Source of the DNA: Neurospora intermedia
Lineage: Eukaryota; Ascomycota; Sordariomycetes; Sordariales; Sordariaceae
Assembly: GCA_037102815.1 (NCBI GenBank)
Contig: BTPP01000003.1
Span: 1,674,001-1,738,000, forward strand
Reading direction: 5' to 3'
Length of the DNA: 64,000 nucleotides
Below are positions 23,433 to 35,012 of the stretch, piece by piece. The notes under the pieces are model-generated. The model did not search any database and was not told where the DNA came from. It worked only from the letters and a program-made list of their open reading frames with translations. Each line of letters opens with the position of its first letter. The first letter of the stretch is position 1. Position numbers and translations under genes: made by a program.

Positions 23433-24911
23433 TACTTATATCTTTAATAGTAAGGTTATAATAGGTTATACTTTTATTTATAATATAGTATATTTAATAT
23501 TTAATAGCCTTATTATAATTCTTATACTTATAATTAAAACTATACGCTTATACCTATACTAGTTCCTAATATATAGTACCGTATAGTTTTACCCTTATAT
23601 ACTCCTTTTACTACCGGTCCTCCTCTAAATTCTTTTTAATTTCTACTAGTATAGTATTTATTATAACGCACTTAGACTTCTCAGTACTGGCTGGAGTTTG
23701 TAACTCTTATAATAATAGTATATTGACCGTTCGTAGGGTTAGGGCAATAAAAGGATTAATTAAATTACGAGAGGGGGTAAGAGTAGAGGGTATATTGCTA
23801 CGGGAGGATAGGGTAATTAGGATTTTACTAGCGGGCGGGTCGATTAACCGAAATTTAAATAATATAATAAAATAATAGTACTAGCTAGTATAGTAGAGGT
23901 ACAATTTTATAATAATCTTATACTTAAAGTTATTATACTTATTATAAAAATCCCTCCTAAAGATAATTTTATTATATAAAATAATCCGGGCGCAGCGGTT
24001 ATTGTAGGTAGCGGCGGTATATATAATATTATATAAAGAGACTAACTATTTTATTTTTATAGCTATATTATTATTAATAATATTTTATATATAATTTCGT
24101 TATATATATATATAATCTCCCTAAGTAGTATCGTCCTAAACCGCTACTTATAGAACTCGCTATTATCTTACTCGACCTTAACCTTTCGAAATAAATTAAG
24201 GTCTTCGATAGGGGGTAGTTTATTATAATTAGCGGTAATATATAAACCGATTATATTAAATTGGACTTATATTGAATTAGGGTATTTAGGATACGGCGGT
24301 AGCGCGAAAACGACCGGTTTACGGGTAGCGTAGGGCTGGGCCGGTAATACCGAAGCAATTAGTTTAGTTGGGGAGGCTATATTGCTATTATTATCGCCCG
24401 ATAGATAAAATAAAATATCGAGAGCCTGCTTTTTAGGAGTAAGGCGGACGGGGAATTGTTACTTAACTTTATTATCGTCGCTAGAGACCTCTTCACTACT
24501 AGAAATTTCAACAGGTATTGCGGGTTTGGGGGGAGACGACGGTAGCTCTAGGATTAGCTCTAGCTCTAGCTCTAACTCTAACTTTAACTCTAACTCTAAC
24601 TCTAACTCTAGCTCTAGCTCTAGTACAGTAACCTTCCCCTTCTTAACAGCAATCTTCTTAACAGCGGCCTTCTTAATAATCTTAATAAGAGCAGCCTTCT
24701 TCTTAGGCGGAGTAATCTTAAGAATAACTTTAATAAACTATTCGGCTTTACGGCTCTTCTTTCTAGGGCGGGAAGAGGCGTATTATAGAATTATTAGGCT
24801 AGGATCTTCCTAGTTTTAATCTTTATTAAAGTAAACTACTAGCGCGCCGCTTCGAATATAAGATCGCTTTACGCCGGCGGATTTTAAATTGAGGATTGTT
24901 TTAGGGGGCAT
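23433..24911 (-). pseudogene. 5' part of the accessory ORF of the Tc1-like element
   Basis: An open - frame starting at the ATG at 24911 (MPPKTILNLKSAGVKRSYIR), with RIP-type stops only. It contains a Lys/Ala-rich basic stretch (PPKKKAALIKIIKKAAVKK). This is followed by about ten alternating Leu-Glu pairs (about 24540-24630), a Ser/Glu/Asp-rich acidic patch and a Pro-rich segment (FALPPYPKYPNS). It continues to the Gypsy-A insertion and resumes at 4546, giving roughly 740 codons in all. I recognise no family. The basic and acidic low-complexity regions suggest DNA or chromatin contact, which is inference. The + frame at 24526-24813 is its antisense shadow. Confidence 0.6.
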
Positions 24912-25031
24912 TATCGCGATAGATTTAATTAATTACTAGTATTATAATTACTTTGTACGTTGAAATAGCTTCAAATTGATATAGAAATTGTTGTAAAATA
25001 ATAAATTTTAACGAAGTTGTGTAATATAGAA

Positions 25032-25109
25032 GTGCGGTGTGTGTGTGTGTGTGTGTGCACGCACACACCTCTTGCTAAGACTATATAGGTGTTTAAGTAT
25101 AGGAACAGC
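25032..25109 (-). repeat. Right terminal inverted repeat of the Tc1-like element
   Basis: Inverse match to 1827-1899, more strongly C-to-T mutated. It contains the palindromic tract GGTGTG...CACACC at 25036-25067 (32 bp; 28 bp in the left copy). Gypsy-A copy 2 begins five bases beyond its outer end. Confidence 0.75.
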
Positions 25110-25114
25110 TAGGC

Positions 25115-25454
25115 TGTTAGGAACGTAGGCGAAAGGTAGGCTGAGGTGACTACAGTCGTAGCTATACGTAGGGGATAGTAAATTAGGGGTTAATTTAAAG
25201 ATATATTAATAGTTACTGACTATAATAAATTATATTTCGTTAAACTTCTTTTATACTTATACAAACTCTATTTATCTATTAATAAGCGTTGTAGAGTCCC
25301 GTACTAGTTTAGCGCCCTAATATAGTATTGGATTATCCTTCCCGCGAGTCCGACCCAATATAGGCGCTGCCGTTATTAGTCCGCCGCTTCGGCCGACGGA
25401 GCGGAGTAGCGACCGTTGGAGTGCTTCGGTATATAGGTTCTTCGCTTTTTAATA
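25115..25454 (-). repeat. 3' LTR of Gypsy-A copy 2
   Basis: A 340-bp repeat of 34059-34398. The - strand end reads TATTAAAAAGCGAAG here and TGTCAGGAGGCGAAG in the partner, showing stronger RIP on this inner LTR. The flanking run of C on + (25457-25465) is the polypurine tract on -. Confidence 0.92.
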
Positions 25455-25669
25455 CGACCCCCCCCTTTATAAATTCCGTCTTTAGAACTTCCACGATTTA
25501 TAGTAAATCCCGGTTAGTAGCGGAGGGCATTAGTATTATATTATTATAGCGTTATTAGGCTATATTATCGGTAAGGGTACAATATCTTTACTTATTAGTT
25601 CGGTAAACCGTTATTTATAATAGTCGCCGACGCTATATCCTGGATATTATAGCCGCTTCTTCATTTACG

Positions 25670-26090
25670 AACTATCTATTAGAATATTAGTATTATAATA
25701 TTTATTTTTATAAATTCTAAATATAGATACGAAATTATCCGTTAGAAGGTCGGTATTATAATATTTATTTTTATAAGCTTTAAATGCGGCCGTTAGAATA
25801 TTAGTATTGTAATATTTATTTTTATAAGCTCTAAATACGGCCGTTAGAATATTAGTATTATAATATTTATTCTTATAAGCTCCAAATGCAGATACGAAAT
25901 TGCCCGCTAGAAGGTCGGTATTATAATATTTATTTTTATAAGCCCTAAATACAGATACGAAACTACCCGCTAAAAAATTAATATTATAATATCTATCCTT
26001 ATAAACTTTAATATAGCGAGCCGCCTACTAAAATATTAGTATTATAATATCTATTCTCGTAAATTCTAAATACGGATACGAAATTAGTAT
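25670..26090 (-). repeat. 59-bp tandem repeats near the 3' end of Gypsy-A copy 2
   Basis: About seven diverged units with the repeating segment TATTATAATATTTATTTTTA, inverse to 22340-22870. The GC-rich half of the unit is more eroded here than in copy 1. Confidence 0.8.
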
Positions 26091-28039
26091 TAAATTTAAA
26101 GAGTTAATTAAATTCCCGACCATTACTATAATTAGCACTCTATAGGTGTACGAAGTAGTAAATATTATTTTATTTAACGATAAATATTATATTAAATTTA
26201 AGAATATTTATAAGTACTTTGGAATATTATTATAATTATACTCCGTAATTCCTTTCGTAGTTTATTTTCTATTATTTATACTAAGCCCGTTATTATACTT
26301 ATTATTACTTTAAGAATACTAGTATTATTATTCCTTAGAATTTCTTTCGTTAGACGCTCTTTATTATTCGTACTTACTATAGCCTATTGTAATACTTAAA
26401 TATAATCCCCCTCCTTATAGGTTCTATCTTCGGAATCCTCGTTCCCTTCCTTCGCTTCCTATAATTCTAAGTACTATTTTTACTGTAAGCCCCCTCGCTT
26501 ATATTATACTTTCCTAATTACTCTTCCGTTATCCTTGCTTTATCTTTTATATTACTCCTTTATCCTAATAATATAATTCTTAACCGCTATCCTTATTCTC
26601 CCTACTAAAATCCGAATTGTATACTTTCCTACTTTCGTCCTTCTCTCCTATCTTTTTACGGCCGCTTTATTATTTAATTATCCCGTCCTTCCCCTCCTAA
26701 CTATTATTTTCGTTTTATCCTCCTATTTATTCCTTCCTACCGTTTATATAATTGCCTAACGGTTTTTCTACCCTATATTATTTTATATTTACTTATTTAG
26801 AATTATATTCGCTTACTTTAATTTATATTTGTATAAAGACCTCCTCCCTCGTTTATATAATATTCCTTCCACTTACCTTCTTTACCTCTCCTCTTCTTCC
26901 TCTTCCTATCCTTACTTTTACTATTATATCCGTCCCCCCTTCGTCCGTACCCGTCCCCCCTACGGATATACGCTTTATTACTATATATTTACGTATTAAC
27001 CCTCGCCTTTTTAAAACGTTTAATTAGTACGTTTATTTCCCTTCTCTATTTTCCTTTTCTTATTCTATCCTCCCTTTCCTCTTACTTTATATTTATTACT
27101 AACTTTCGTTTAACTATTCTCTCTTTTATTTTCTAACAATATCCGTCCCTTTATTTACTTAAAATATAATATTACTTTCGTTTAAATATTCGTAAACGCC
27201 CTAACCTTAAATTTGTATAAAGCTTTTAAAAAGATTAGCTAGAATATTTACTAAATTAAAGGTATATTTCCTTTTTTTTTTTTTTTTTTTACTTCGCTAA
27301 TATCTTTTTTCTTTTAGAGTTTAATAAAATATTATAGTATTTATTATTGTAGCGCCGCTATATATTCGAAGTCCCTTACGGTATTTGTAATTTGTAGAAC
27401 GCTATATAGGATATAGCGGTTAAAATTATATATTTTACTAATACCGATAGCCCCCTACTTACCCCCTTCCTATAATAGTTACAACGTTCTACGGCGGCGT
27501 TTTAAACGGCTATATAAGTGCGCCTAATTAATAATAGTCTCCCTATAATATTACTTAGGATGTTTCGCGCTTCTAACTTTATTCGTAAGGGCTATTCGAG
27601 ATTGGACTATTATAGTATTAGTAATACTAATATTAATACCAATCCGGTAGCCCCCGTTAATTCCTTTATATATATTTTTATACCGAATATTCCTACTTAT
27701 ATTCCCCCTTCCCCCGGTCGTAGTTATAGCCTTTGGCGTTAGTCGGTGGATAGGAAGCTAGTATTACTAAATGGAAAGTTGGACGAATTATTAGAATTTA
27801 TATAGAAAGACTACGAATAGATAGTATAAGGTAATATCTACGAATATTATTAATAGGCGTAGTAGTATACGGGAATATTTCTTTTAAAATTATAGATTTT
27901 AATCCTATATTAACGATAGTAGATGTTGCCGGGGATTTTTCATTTAGAATAATAATAGATAATACGAGTTATATTCTTCCTAATACTTTATTAATTTTTT
28001 ACGAAGAATCTAAGTTACTTCCCCTCCCTATCCTTCGTC

Positions 28040-28440
28040 CCGTTTAACGTTTCTATTCTATATCTTATATCTACGTTTTACATTTATATTTTACATTTCT
28101 ATATTACTTCCTACATTAGCGTTTTATATTTTTATTTTGCATTTTTACTTTATATTTTTACTTTAGTATCTTTATTTTATATCCCCTCTTTATATCTCTA
28201 TTTTATATCTTTGCTTTATATCTCTACTTTGCGTTTTACGTTTACGTTTTATATTTGCGTTTTACGTTTGCGTCTTGCGTCTATGTTTTGCGTCTACGTC
28301 TCTCGTTTATATTTTGCGTTTATATTTTATATTTTATATTTACGTCTTACGTCTGCGTTTTGTATTTTACATTTGCGTTTTACATTTGTATTTTGCGTTT
28401 TACGTCTGCGTTTTACATTTTTACTTTACGTTTCTTAGTA
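28040..28440 (-). repeat. 13-bp tandem array of Gypsy-A copy 2
   Basis: Inverse counterpart of 17716-18080, with units such as TTTACGTTTGCGT. It retains more CpG and CpA than the copy 1 array. Overlapping + frames of 60-75 residues are repeat translations, not genes. Confidence 0.85.
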
Positions 28441-28549
28441 ATTACTATTCTCTTACTTTTATTTAATTAATTCTTATTAATTTAGTAGTCGGCCTGCCGC
28501 TAGTACACCGCTATTATATTTCCCTAGTTTTATATTCCTTAAAAAGGTT

Positions 28550-31500
28550 CGGGCAATTTATATCCTTTTATAATACTTACGAATTCTCGTTATTCAAATA
28601 CCCCTTCTATTTAACTTAGAATTAATATTGGCGGCCAGATTTATAATACTTTATAATCGCTTTAATTTTATACTAAATATTATCTTTTTCAATATTTATA
28701 ATTTCCCTTTACAGCGCCGCTATAGCAGGATCTTTATAGTACGGTTTTAGTAGAATAATAAGGAATATTAAGTAAATTCGGTAATATATAGGGAGTATAA
28801 GTTAGTATACTATCTTTTTTTCCCTGATAATTTTAGTAATTTAGAAGGGTCCTAAAAATTTATTTACTAATTTAGTACTTAAGCGGCGTTATTTAATATA
28901 CTTCGTATTAAATAGAATCTAGCTCCCAACGTCGAATTCCTTTAACTTCTAAACTTTATTATATTATTTCGCATACCCCTAGTTAACAACTTCTAAGGCT
29001 ATTATAATTTTTAACTATTTATAAAATAATTTATTAATCCGTTTAATAATTATTATAAGAAGGATTATCCTTCGCCTTCGTTTTAAATTTACTAGTCCCT
29101 AAGGATAATATTTAAAGAGTAATTCTAAAGGGGATTTTCTAATAGCGGTATAGAAATAGTTATTGTACGTTTACTATACGAACGTGATTTTTTCGGCCTA
29201 ATCGATTTACTCTATATTATAAAAGATTCAAAGGTATAATTTTAAGTTCTAATTCTACTTTTCTATTTATCCGTCCGTTTGGGGGTACTAGACTGTATTG
29301 AAGCGTTTATAGATATTTAAGAGTTTATAATAAATCTTCTAAAATTAGTTTGTAAAAAAGCTGCCTCTATCTAATATAATAGAATTTAGAAGGTTAAATT
29401 ACTAAAAGACGTTTTATTAAAAAAGGAATATAAATTGCTAGGCGTTAATCGTCTTCTACGTAGGGATATATAAAGCGTATTTAGTAAAGTGGTTAATAAT
29501 AATAAGGATTATATTATAAGTCCGATTAAATACGGGGTTGAACGATTTTAGTAGTTTAGTAATAAAATTGTATAAAATATTTTATTAAGGAATAGTAAGG
29601 ATAAGTAGCAACCCTAATAGTTTATATAGTCGATAATTGCGGGGTTTAACTTTCTAATACGTTAGATATTCGTAGATATATAATTCGACGTTAGTTGTAA
29701 TAGTAGGTTAGTAATAGAATTAATTAATACGCTTTAACGTTTTCCTTTAACCCGGGTACCCGACTATTGTTATATTATAGTAGGCGTAGAGTAGCTCGGC
29801 CTATATACGTTTCAGAATATAGACCTAATATTAATATTATAGAGTTCCGTCTTCCCCCATTTTCTAATTCTTTATTCGTCTCCTCCCTTCGTTATTTTTC
29901 TATACTTCTTTAATAATAAATAAATCCTCCTTCTACACTTCTAGTAATTACTATTCTAATAATAGTAATTACTCTTCGTCCTTCTATATTTTTGCTATTA
30001 CTATATACCCGCCTATATTCCCTACTATAATACTTTTATTCTCCTTCTTTAATTTAATAATAACTTCGTCCGTAAATTTCACTTTTTTCCTTACTATTCT
30101 ATCCTCTCTACTATCGCCTTCGACCTCCTTTTATTTTCTCCCTTCCTTATTTACTTTACCCTCCTCCTTCGAACCCTACCTTTTTTCCTACAATTCAATT
30201 CTTTTATTTTCCGACGTTTAATTTTCTTTTATTTTACTTATATCCTATTACTATTCTTTCTCCTCCGCCGCCGTCCTTTAAACTTCTTTTCTAATTAAAA
30301 TTACCCATCTTACTAGTACTTTTAATATTTAATTTTCCTTTATTACCCGGCCCTTTTCTTCGCTCTCTTTAATAACCTTTACTAATAAGTAGTTGCCCCT
30401 TATTTCCGGTTCTTCTCCTTATAATTACAACTTCCTCGATAACCTATCCGCTAAATTTAATTTTCCCAGCCGATATTCAATCCTAAAGTTATATATTGCT
30501 AATTTTAACGTTTACCAATTTTGCTTCGCACTAACCTACTCCTTATTTCAAAAATATTATAAATTTAAATAATTTATAATTATTAGAAATAATTCATCCG
30601 TATATAATAAGTATTACTTCTACGCCTTTAATATTCCTACAATTATTAATAATTCTCTATCCCCAACCTTATACCTTATTTCTTCCAGCGACTTTTTTTT
30701 CGAAAAGAAAATTACCGGGTGCTATTTATTACTATATAATTATATAAAAACCGCCCTAATTATAAAGTCCAATACGTTTATTTCTATTCGGATTTATAAC
30801 GCTAGGTCGAAGTAATATAATATAGGAGCTTCCTAAAATAATTTTTTAAATTCTATAAATACTTCCCCCGCTTCTTTTATAAATTCGAATAGCCTTTATT
30901 TATCGCCCTTTAACAATTCTATTAGGGGCGCCGTTATTTTAAAGTATAATATTACAAAGCGTTAATAGAATTTTATAAACCCTAAAAAGATTTAAATATT
31001 ATAAATATTCGTTAGAACTTCCTATTCTACAATTACCGCAATCCTCTTTAGGTCTATTAATATACCCTTTAGAAAAATAATATATTTTAAGAATAATATC
31101 CGTTTTATATAAAATTCGTACTTACTTAAATTTATATAGAAATCCTAATTTTATAGCCGTTAAAGGACTTCCTTAATATAATTAATATAATTTTCTTCGT
31201 TCTTACTATAAATTAGAATATTATTAAAATAAGTAATATATATTGTATTTATTAATTTTACTAATATATTATTAATATACATTTAAAATATCGCTAGCGC
31301 GTTCGCTAACCCTATCGGTATAATTAAAAATTCGTAGTACCTATACTTCGTACGAAACGCCGTCTTCTCTTCGTTTCCTTTTCGGATCCGAATCTTATAG
31401 TATACATCCTTTAAATTTAATTTAGTAAAGACTTTAGCCGATAATAATCGATCTAAAATCTTTTAGATAAGGGGTAACGCTATCCGATTCTTTTTTATAA

Positions 31501-32400
31501 TTTTATTTAATATTTTAAAATCGATATAGAACTTTAATTTTCTACCCTTCTTTAGAATAAAAATAATAGGAGCGTCCGCTAAGCTAATAGAAGGACGAAT
31601 CTATCCCTTCTAAAGTACCTCCGTTAATTATTTATATAATACTTTTAACTCTTTAACGTTTAATATATAAATCGGTCCTTAAAGCGCCGATTCTCCTTCA
31701 ATTAAATTAATATAATATTCTAATTAATTGTATTAGGGTAGGGGTATAGTTAAAGTTTCGAATACCGACCGGAATTCTTTATATTCTAGCGGGAAAATCG
31801 GCTTAGGGACAATAAATTTACTTTCTATTTCCTCTAATAATTCTAGGGGTTGCAGCAATACTAATTCTACGGGGGGTATTAAGGTAGGGTAAACGCTATT
31901 AAACGCTACCCGAAAGACTTTTATTAGGGAAGTAAGGACTAGAAGTATTTCGGCCGATTTTAGTATAATGGGTGGGGTTATAAATTTTAATACTAAGGAA
32001 AAGGGGATTTCGAATAGGATATTTATATACGTAGGAAGGTAGAAACCCTCTTTTACCTTTACTATTTCCTAGGGGTTTAATAGTAGAATTGAATCTTATT
32101 ATAACCCTACTAAGATAATTATAATATTATATACTTCCTTTACCGGTATTACGCTTAATATAAGATCGCCGGCCTTAATATAAAAATAAAACGATTATTA
32201 CTGCTAATTAATATCGGGGTTTTACTTATAAAGTTAGGGGTAATTAAGGATAATTTTTATAGCCGGGGATTTAATTATAATAAAAGTAATTCGCTTTATC
32301 CGTTTAATACTATAGGAATTACGTATTTTAATAAGATAGGTAGTCGTACTATATATAAGAATAAATTAAAGAGAGAAATTAATAAAACAATAGGGTACTA
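28550..32400 (-). pseudogene. Pol of Gypsy-A copy 2, RIP-inactivated
   Basis: The - strand reads as a second copy of the same polyprotein. RT shows VFTKLNLKDVYYKIRIRKGN, TAFRTKYRYYEF, GLANALA and YFNNILIYS, again FNN in place of the LDD box. It keeps residues that copy 1 has lost (for example KTAFRTKY against KIVFCTKY), so the two copies were mutated independently. RNase H, integrase and a chromodomain follow in order. Stops are frequent. Confidence 0.82.
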
Positions 32401-34058
32401 AATTAATTTTTACATTCAATGGGAATAAATACTTACTAATTAAGTTTAATTCCGCGCTCAAATTTATTAACCCTTATATACTCCGCTAATTTCTATAAAT
32501 CTTTACTAATAACCTTATTTCTAAGTACAATTACAATCTACCTATATTATCCTAAACAATTGTAGCTATTGCTCTAGCCGCAATTAATTTAGCGTTCGCT
32601 CTATATAAAGGGGTACCTACGGGGATAATACAATTCTATACTAAATAACCGACCTAGCCGTAATTATAATACGTTCGGTTTTAGTACGCTACTATAAAAT
32701 AACCCGTTATATTATACTTATAGTAAGTATTCGGTAATTTCAGCTAAGTATAATAATTATACGTATAACCTTTTTAACGATAAAAAGAATAAATAAAATT
32801 AAGATTTATTTAAAAAGTAATAAGGGGGCGACGGAGAAAATCGGAGGGGTTAGTACTATAGGATAATTAAAAAAGGATGTTCGAAGAGGAAGTAGGAGGG
32901 TATAAAAATAAAGAAGACGGCGGAATATACTTTAAAAATATTTAATTTTAGTAATATAATACGGACGGTTCAATATTCTTTAGGCCTTCTAACCGTTCTA
33001 CATACACTATTATTTCGTTTATTATATTAATACTAACCGTTAAGAGGACGTTTTATTTAAAAAGGGGGCACAACCGGTTAACCTAAATAATAACCCAAAT
33101 ATATTCCAATTAATCGTACGATAGATTAAATTCTTCGGTATAATAACGGTTATAGAAGTTATAAATAATTTTTAAAGCGCTTTATTATATACGTTCGAAC
33201 TTATTGAGAGTAGATTATTTAATAATTTAAATATTACTATTATATTCAATCTCTAAAAAAGTATAGAAATTACTCTATATAAGCGTATTATAAATAATAT
33301 TATACTTAAACTTACTATAAAGAATTAATATATATTTAATTTATATATTCTTAGGATTACTTTTAATATAATTAACGGCGAACGAAAGGGAAGTATAAGG
33401 GTACTTTTAAAAATACGTATTAATATTATAGAGGTAGTTTTATAACTATAAGAAACTTTCGCCAATAAATTTAATAATATTATATTTAGGGTAATATTCG
33501 GTATAAGCCGGCGTAATTATAGTTAATAAAAGAGTAATTACAATAATAGCCGTTAATAAAGGGGTAGTAAAGGGAGGTATAGTAAAAATATAAGTTTAAT
33601 TATAAAAGAAGTAGTCCTAATAATAAAACCCGGTAGAGATAGGGGGGTAATTTCCTACTAAATTTTATTCGGTGAAGTTTATAAAAGCGAACTAATCCTA
33701 TTGGGATATATACAAAAGGAAATAGTTAAGGAGAAGTTTAATTATAGTAAATTAGGACTCGAATAATTATTACTTATATACAAATTCGTTAATTTCCAAA
33801 ATTTAGGGATACAAATAGGGAGCCTAGGGCGGTATAGGGGGGTAGTCTTTATTATTATCTTCTTTAACGGACTCTATAATAGGTTAATACTATTGCGAAG
33901 AAGGCGGAGGAGGTTGAATCGTTTTAACCGTAGTAATTACGGGGGTAGTAGTACGAGAAGGATAAAGAGTAGCCTCGGCGATACGAAAAGTAAATTAGCC
34001 GCTATGTATATATATTTTAATAGTATCGGTTCAACTCCCGGAGGAAAAGCTATTAATT

Positions 34059-34398
34059 TATTAGGAACGTAGGCGAAAGGTAGGTTAAGGTGACTATAGT
34101 CGTGGCTATACGTAGGGGACGGTAAATTAGGGGTTAATTTAAAGATGTATTAATAGTTACCGACTATAATAAATTACGCTTCGTTGAACCTTTTTTATAC
34201 CTATATAAACTCTATTCATCCGCTAATAAGCGTTATAGAGTTCCGTACTAGTTTAGCGCCCCGATACAGTACCGGATTATCCTTCCCGCGAGCCCGACCC
34301 GATATGGGCGCTGCCGTTATTAGTCCGCCGCTTCGGCCGACGGAGCGGAGCAACGACCGTTGGAGTACTTCGGTGCGCAGGCTCTTCGCCTCCTGACA
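34059..34398 (-). repeat. 5' LTR of Gypsy-A copy 2 (least mutated LTR)
   Basis: Of the four Gypsy-A LTRs this keeps the most G and C, beginning on - with TGTCAGGAGGCGAAGAGCCT. Downstream on - is the primer-binding-site-like segment at about 34025-34053. It marks the right edge of the RIPed block. Confidence 0.92.
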
Positions 34399-34403
34399 CA
34401 GGC

Positions 34404-35012
34404 ACTTGCCATTTTTACTCGGCATTAAGCAATCCGCAGCGCATGGCAGCTTAGGTCATCCACCCGTGAACAACCACTTTTGATCACGTCAGCCCTCAGG
34501 CAGCCAAGCCGATTACCCCCAAGGCTGAACTTTCAAATATTGAAGAGTAGCAGTTAAGCTTTGCCATTATGACCCTCAACCGCTTTTCTAGATCGTTGGT
34601 CGCTACGTTTTTCGCCCAGGCTGTTGATGGCCAATTGAGCCTGCTGCCCTGCCTCGTTAGTTGGAGCCTCCGAGGCTGAGCACCATTGTTGTGTGGCACG
34701 ATTGGTAACATCTCAGACGAAATGGACGGTCAGAAGCCGCTCAAAGCCAACGGGGGATTATGCCTTGGGCATCGGACAGACTGTGACTCTTCATTTTTGG
34801 CATTATCAAAACCCATGAACAGCTGAAAAGATACCCGATGGCCGTCCTCTTCATCTCCCTTTCCACTTCTGATACCCGAACTCACGCACAGGTACGCTTT
34901 CGATACCCCAACTGATTTCACTTGACTGGGCCTGATTCCAGTAAGTCGCAGTGAATGAGTCCCGGTACTTTGTCTCCATGGCATTGCTGACATCTCCCCG
35001 CTCTCAGCAGCC
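34404..35012 (+). other. Low-copy region upstream of the TPR gene
   Basis: Normal-GC sequence with no recognised coding exon. Several short frames on both strands overlap without any motif. It probably holds the promoter and 5' UTR of the TPR gene, now separated from its old left neighbour by the transposon block. Confidence 0.5.

Larger units (their letters stand above)
1827..25109 (+). mobile_element. Tc1/mariner-like DNA transposon with accessory ORF, RIP-decayed, split by Gypsy-A copy 1
   Basis: The outermost element of the nest. Removing Gypsy-A copy 1 and one TSD copy (4547-23432) leaves about 4.4 kb. This is bounded by inverted terminal repeats of 70-80 bp (1827-1899 and 25032-25109), each next to a TA dinucleotide (1825-1826 and 25110-25111). 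Inside are a DDE transposase on + (about 2103-3227) and a large convergent ORF on - (24911 down to 23433, resuming at 4546 and running to about 3790). Both ORFs carry many stops of the TAA/TAG type expected from C-to-T change. The right TA overlaps the TSD of Gypsy-A copy 2, whose other copy reads CAGGC, so the exact right boundary is tentative. Confidence 0.75.
25115..34398 (-). mobile_element. Gypsy-A copy 2: near-complete chromodomain Ty3/gypsy element
   Basis: A 9284-bp element with 340-bp LTRs (25115-25454 and 34059-34398) and TSD TAGGC (25110-25114) / CAGGC (34399-34403), differing by one RIP-type change. It is in inverse orientation to copy 1. Coding is on -: gag at about 33900-32700, RT at about 31560-31190, RNase H at about 30950-30400, integrase at about 29850-29000, chromodomain at about 28680-28560. 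A 3 kb non-coding 3' region follows, with the 13-bp array, a 19-bp poly-T (+), and the 59-bp array next to the polypurine tract (about 25455-25475). It contains the empty sites for Gypsy-B (about 32612) and pogo (27301). Confidence 0.92.

Noticed and set aside
24526-24813. Open + frame with a Ser/Asn-rich N-terminus and hydrophobic C-terminus
   Set aside because: It is the antisense of the Leu-Glu and Lys-Ala part of the accessory ORF on -, which has the coherent coding pattern.
28211-28470. Three overlapping + frames of 63-75 residues rich in Phe, Tyr, Leu and Arg
   Set aside because: They translate the 13-bp tandem array in three frames; the same occurs at 17688-17898 in the other copy.
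1827-34403. Possible centromere or mitochondrial insertion because of extreme AT content
   Set aside because: All of the sequence is accounted for by identifiable transposons with RIP-type mutation; no mitochondrial gene is visible.
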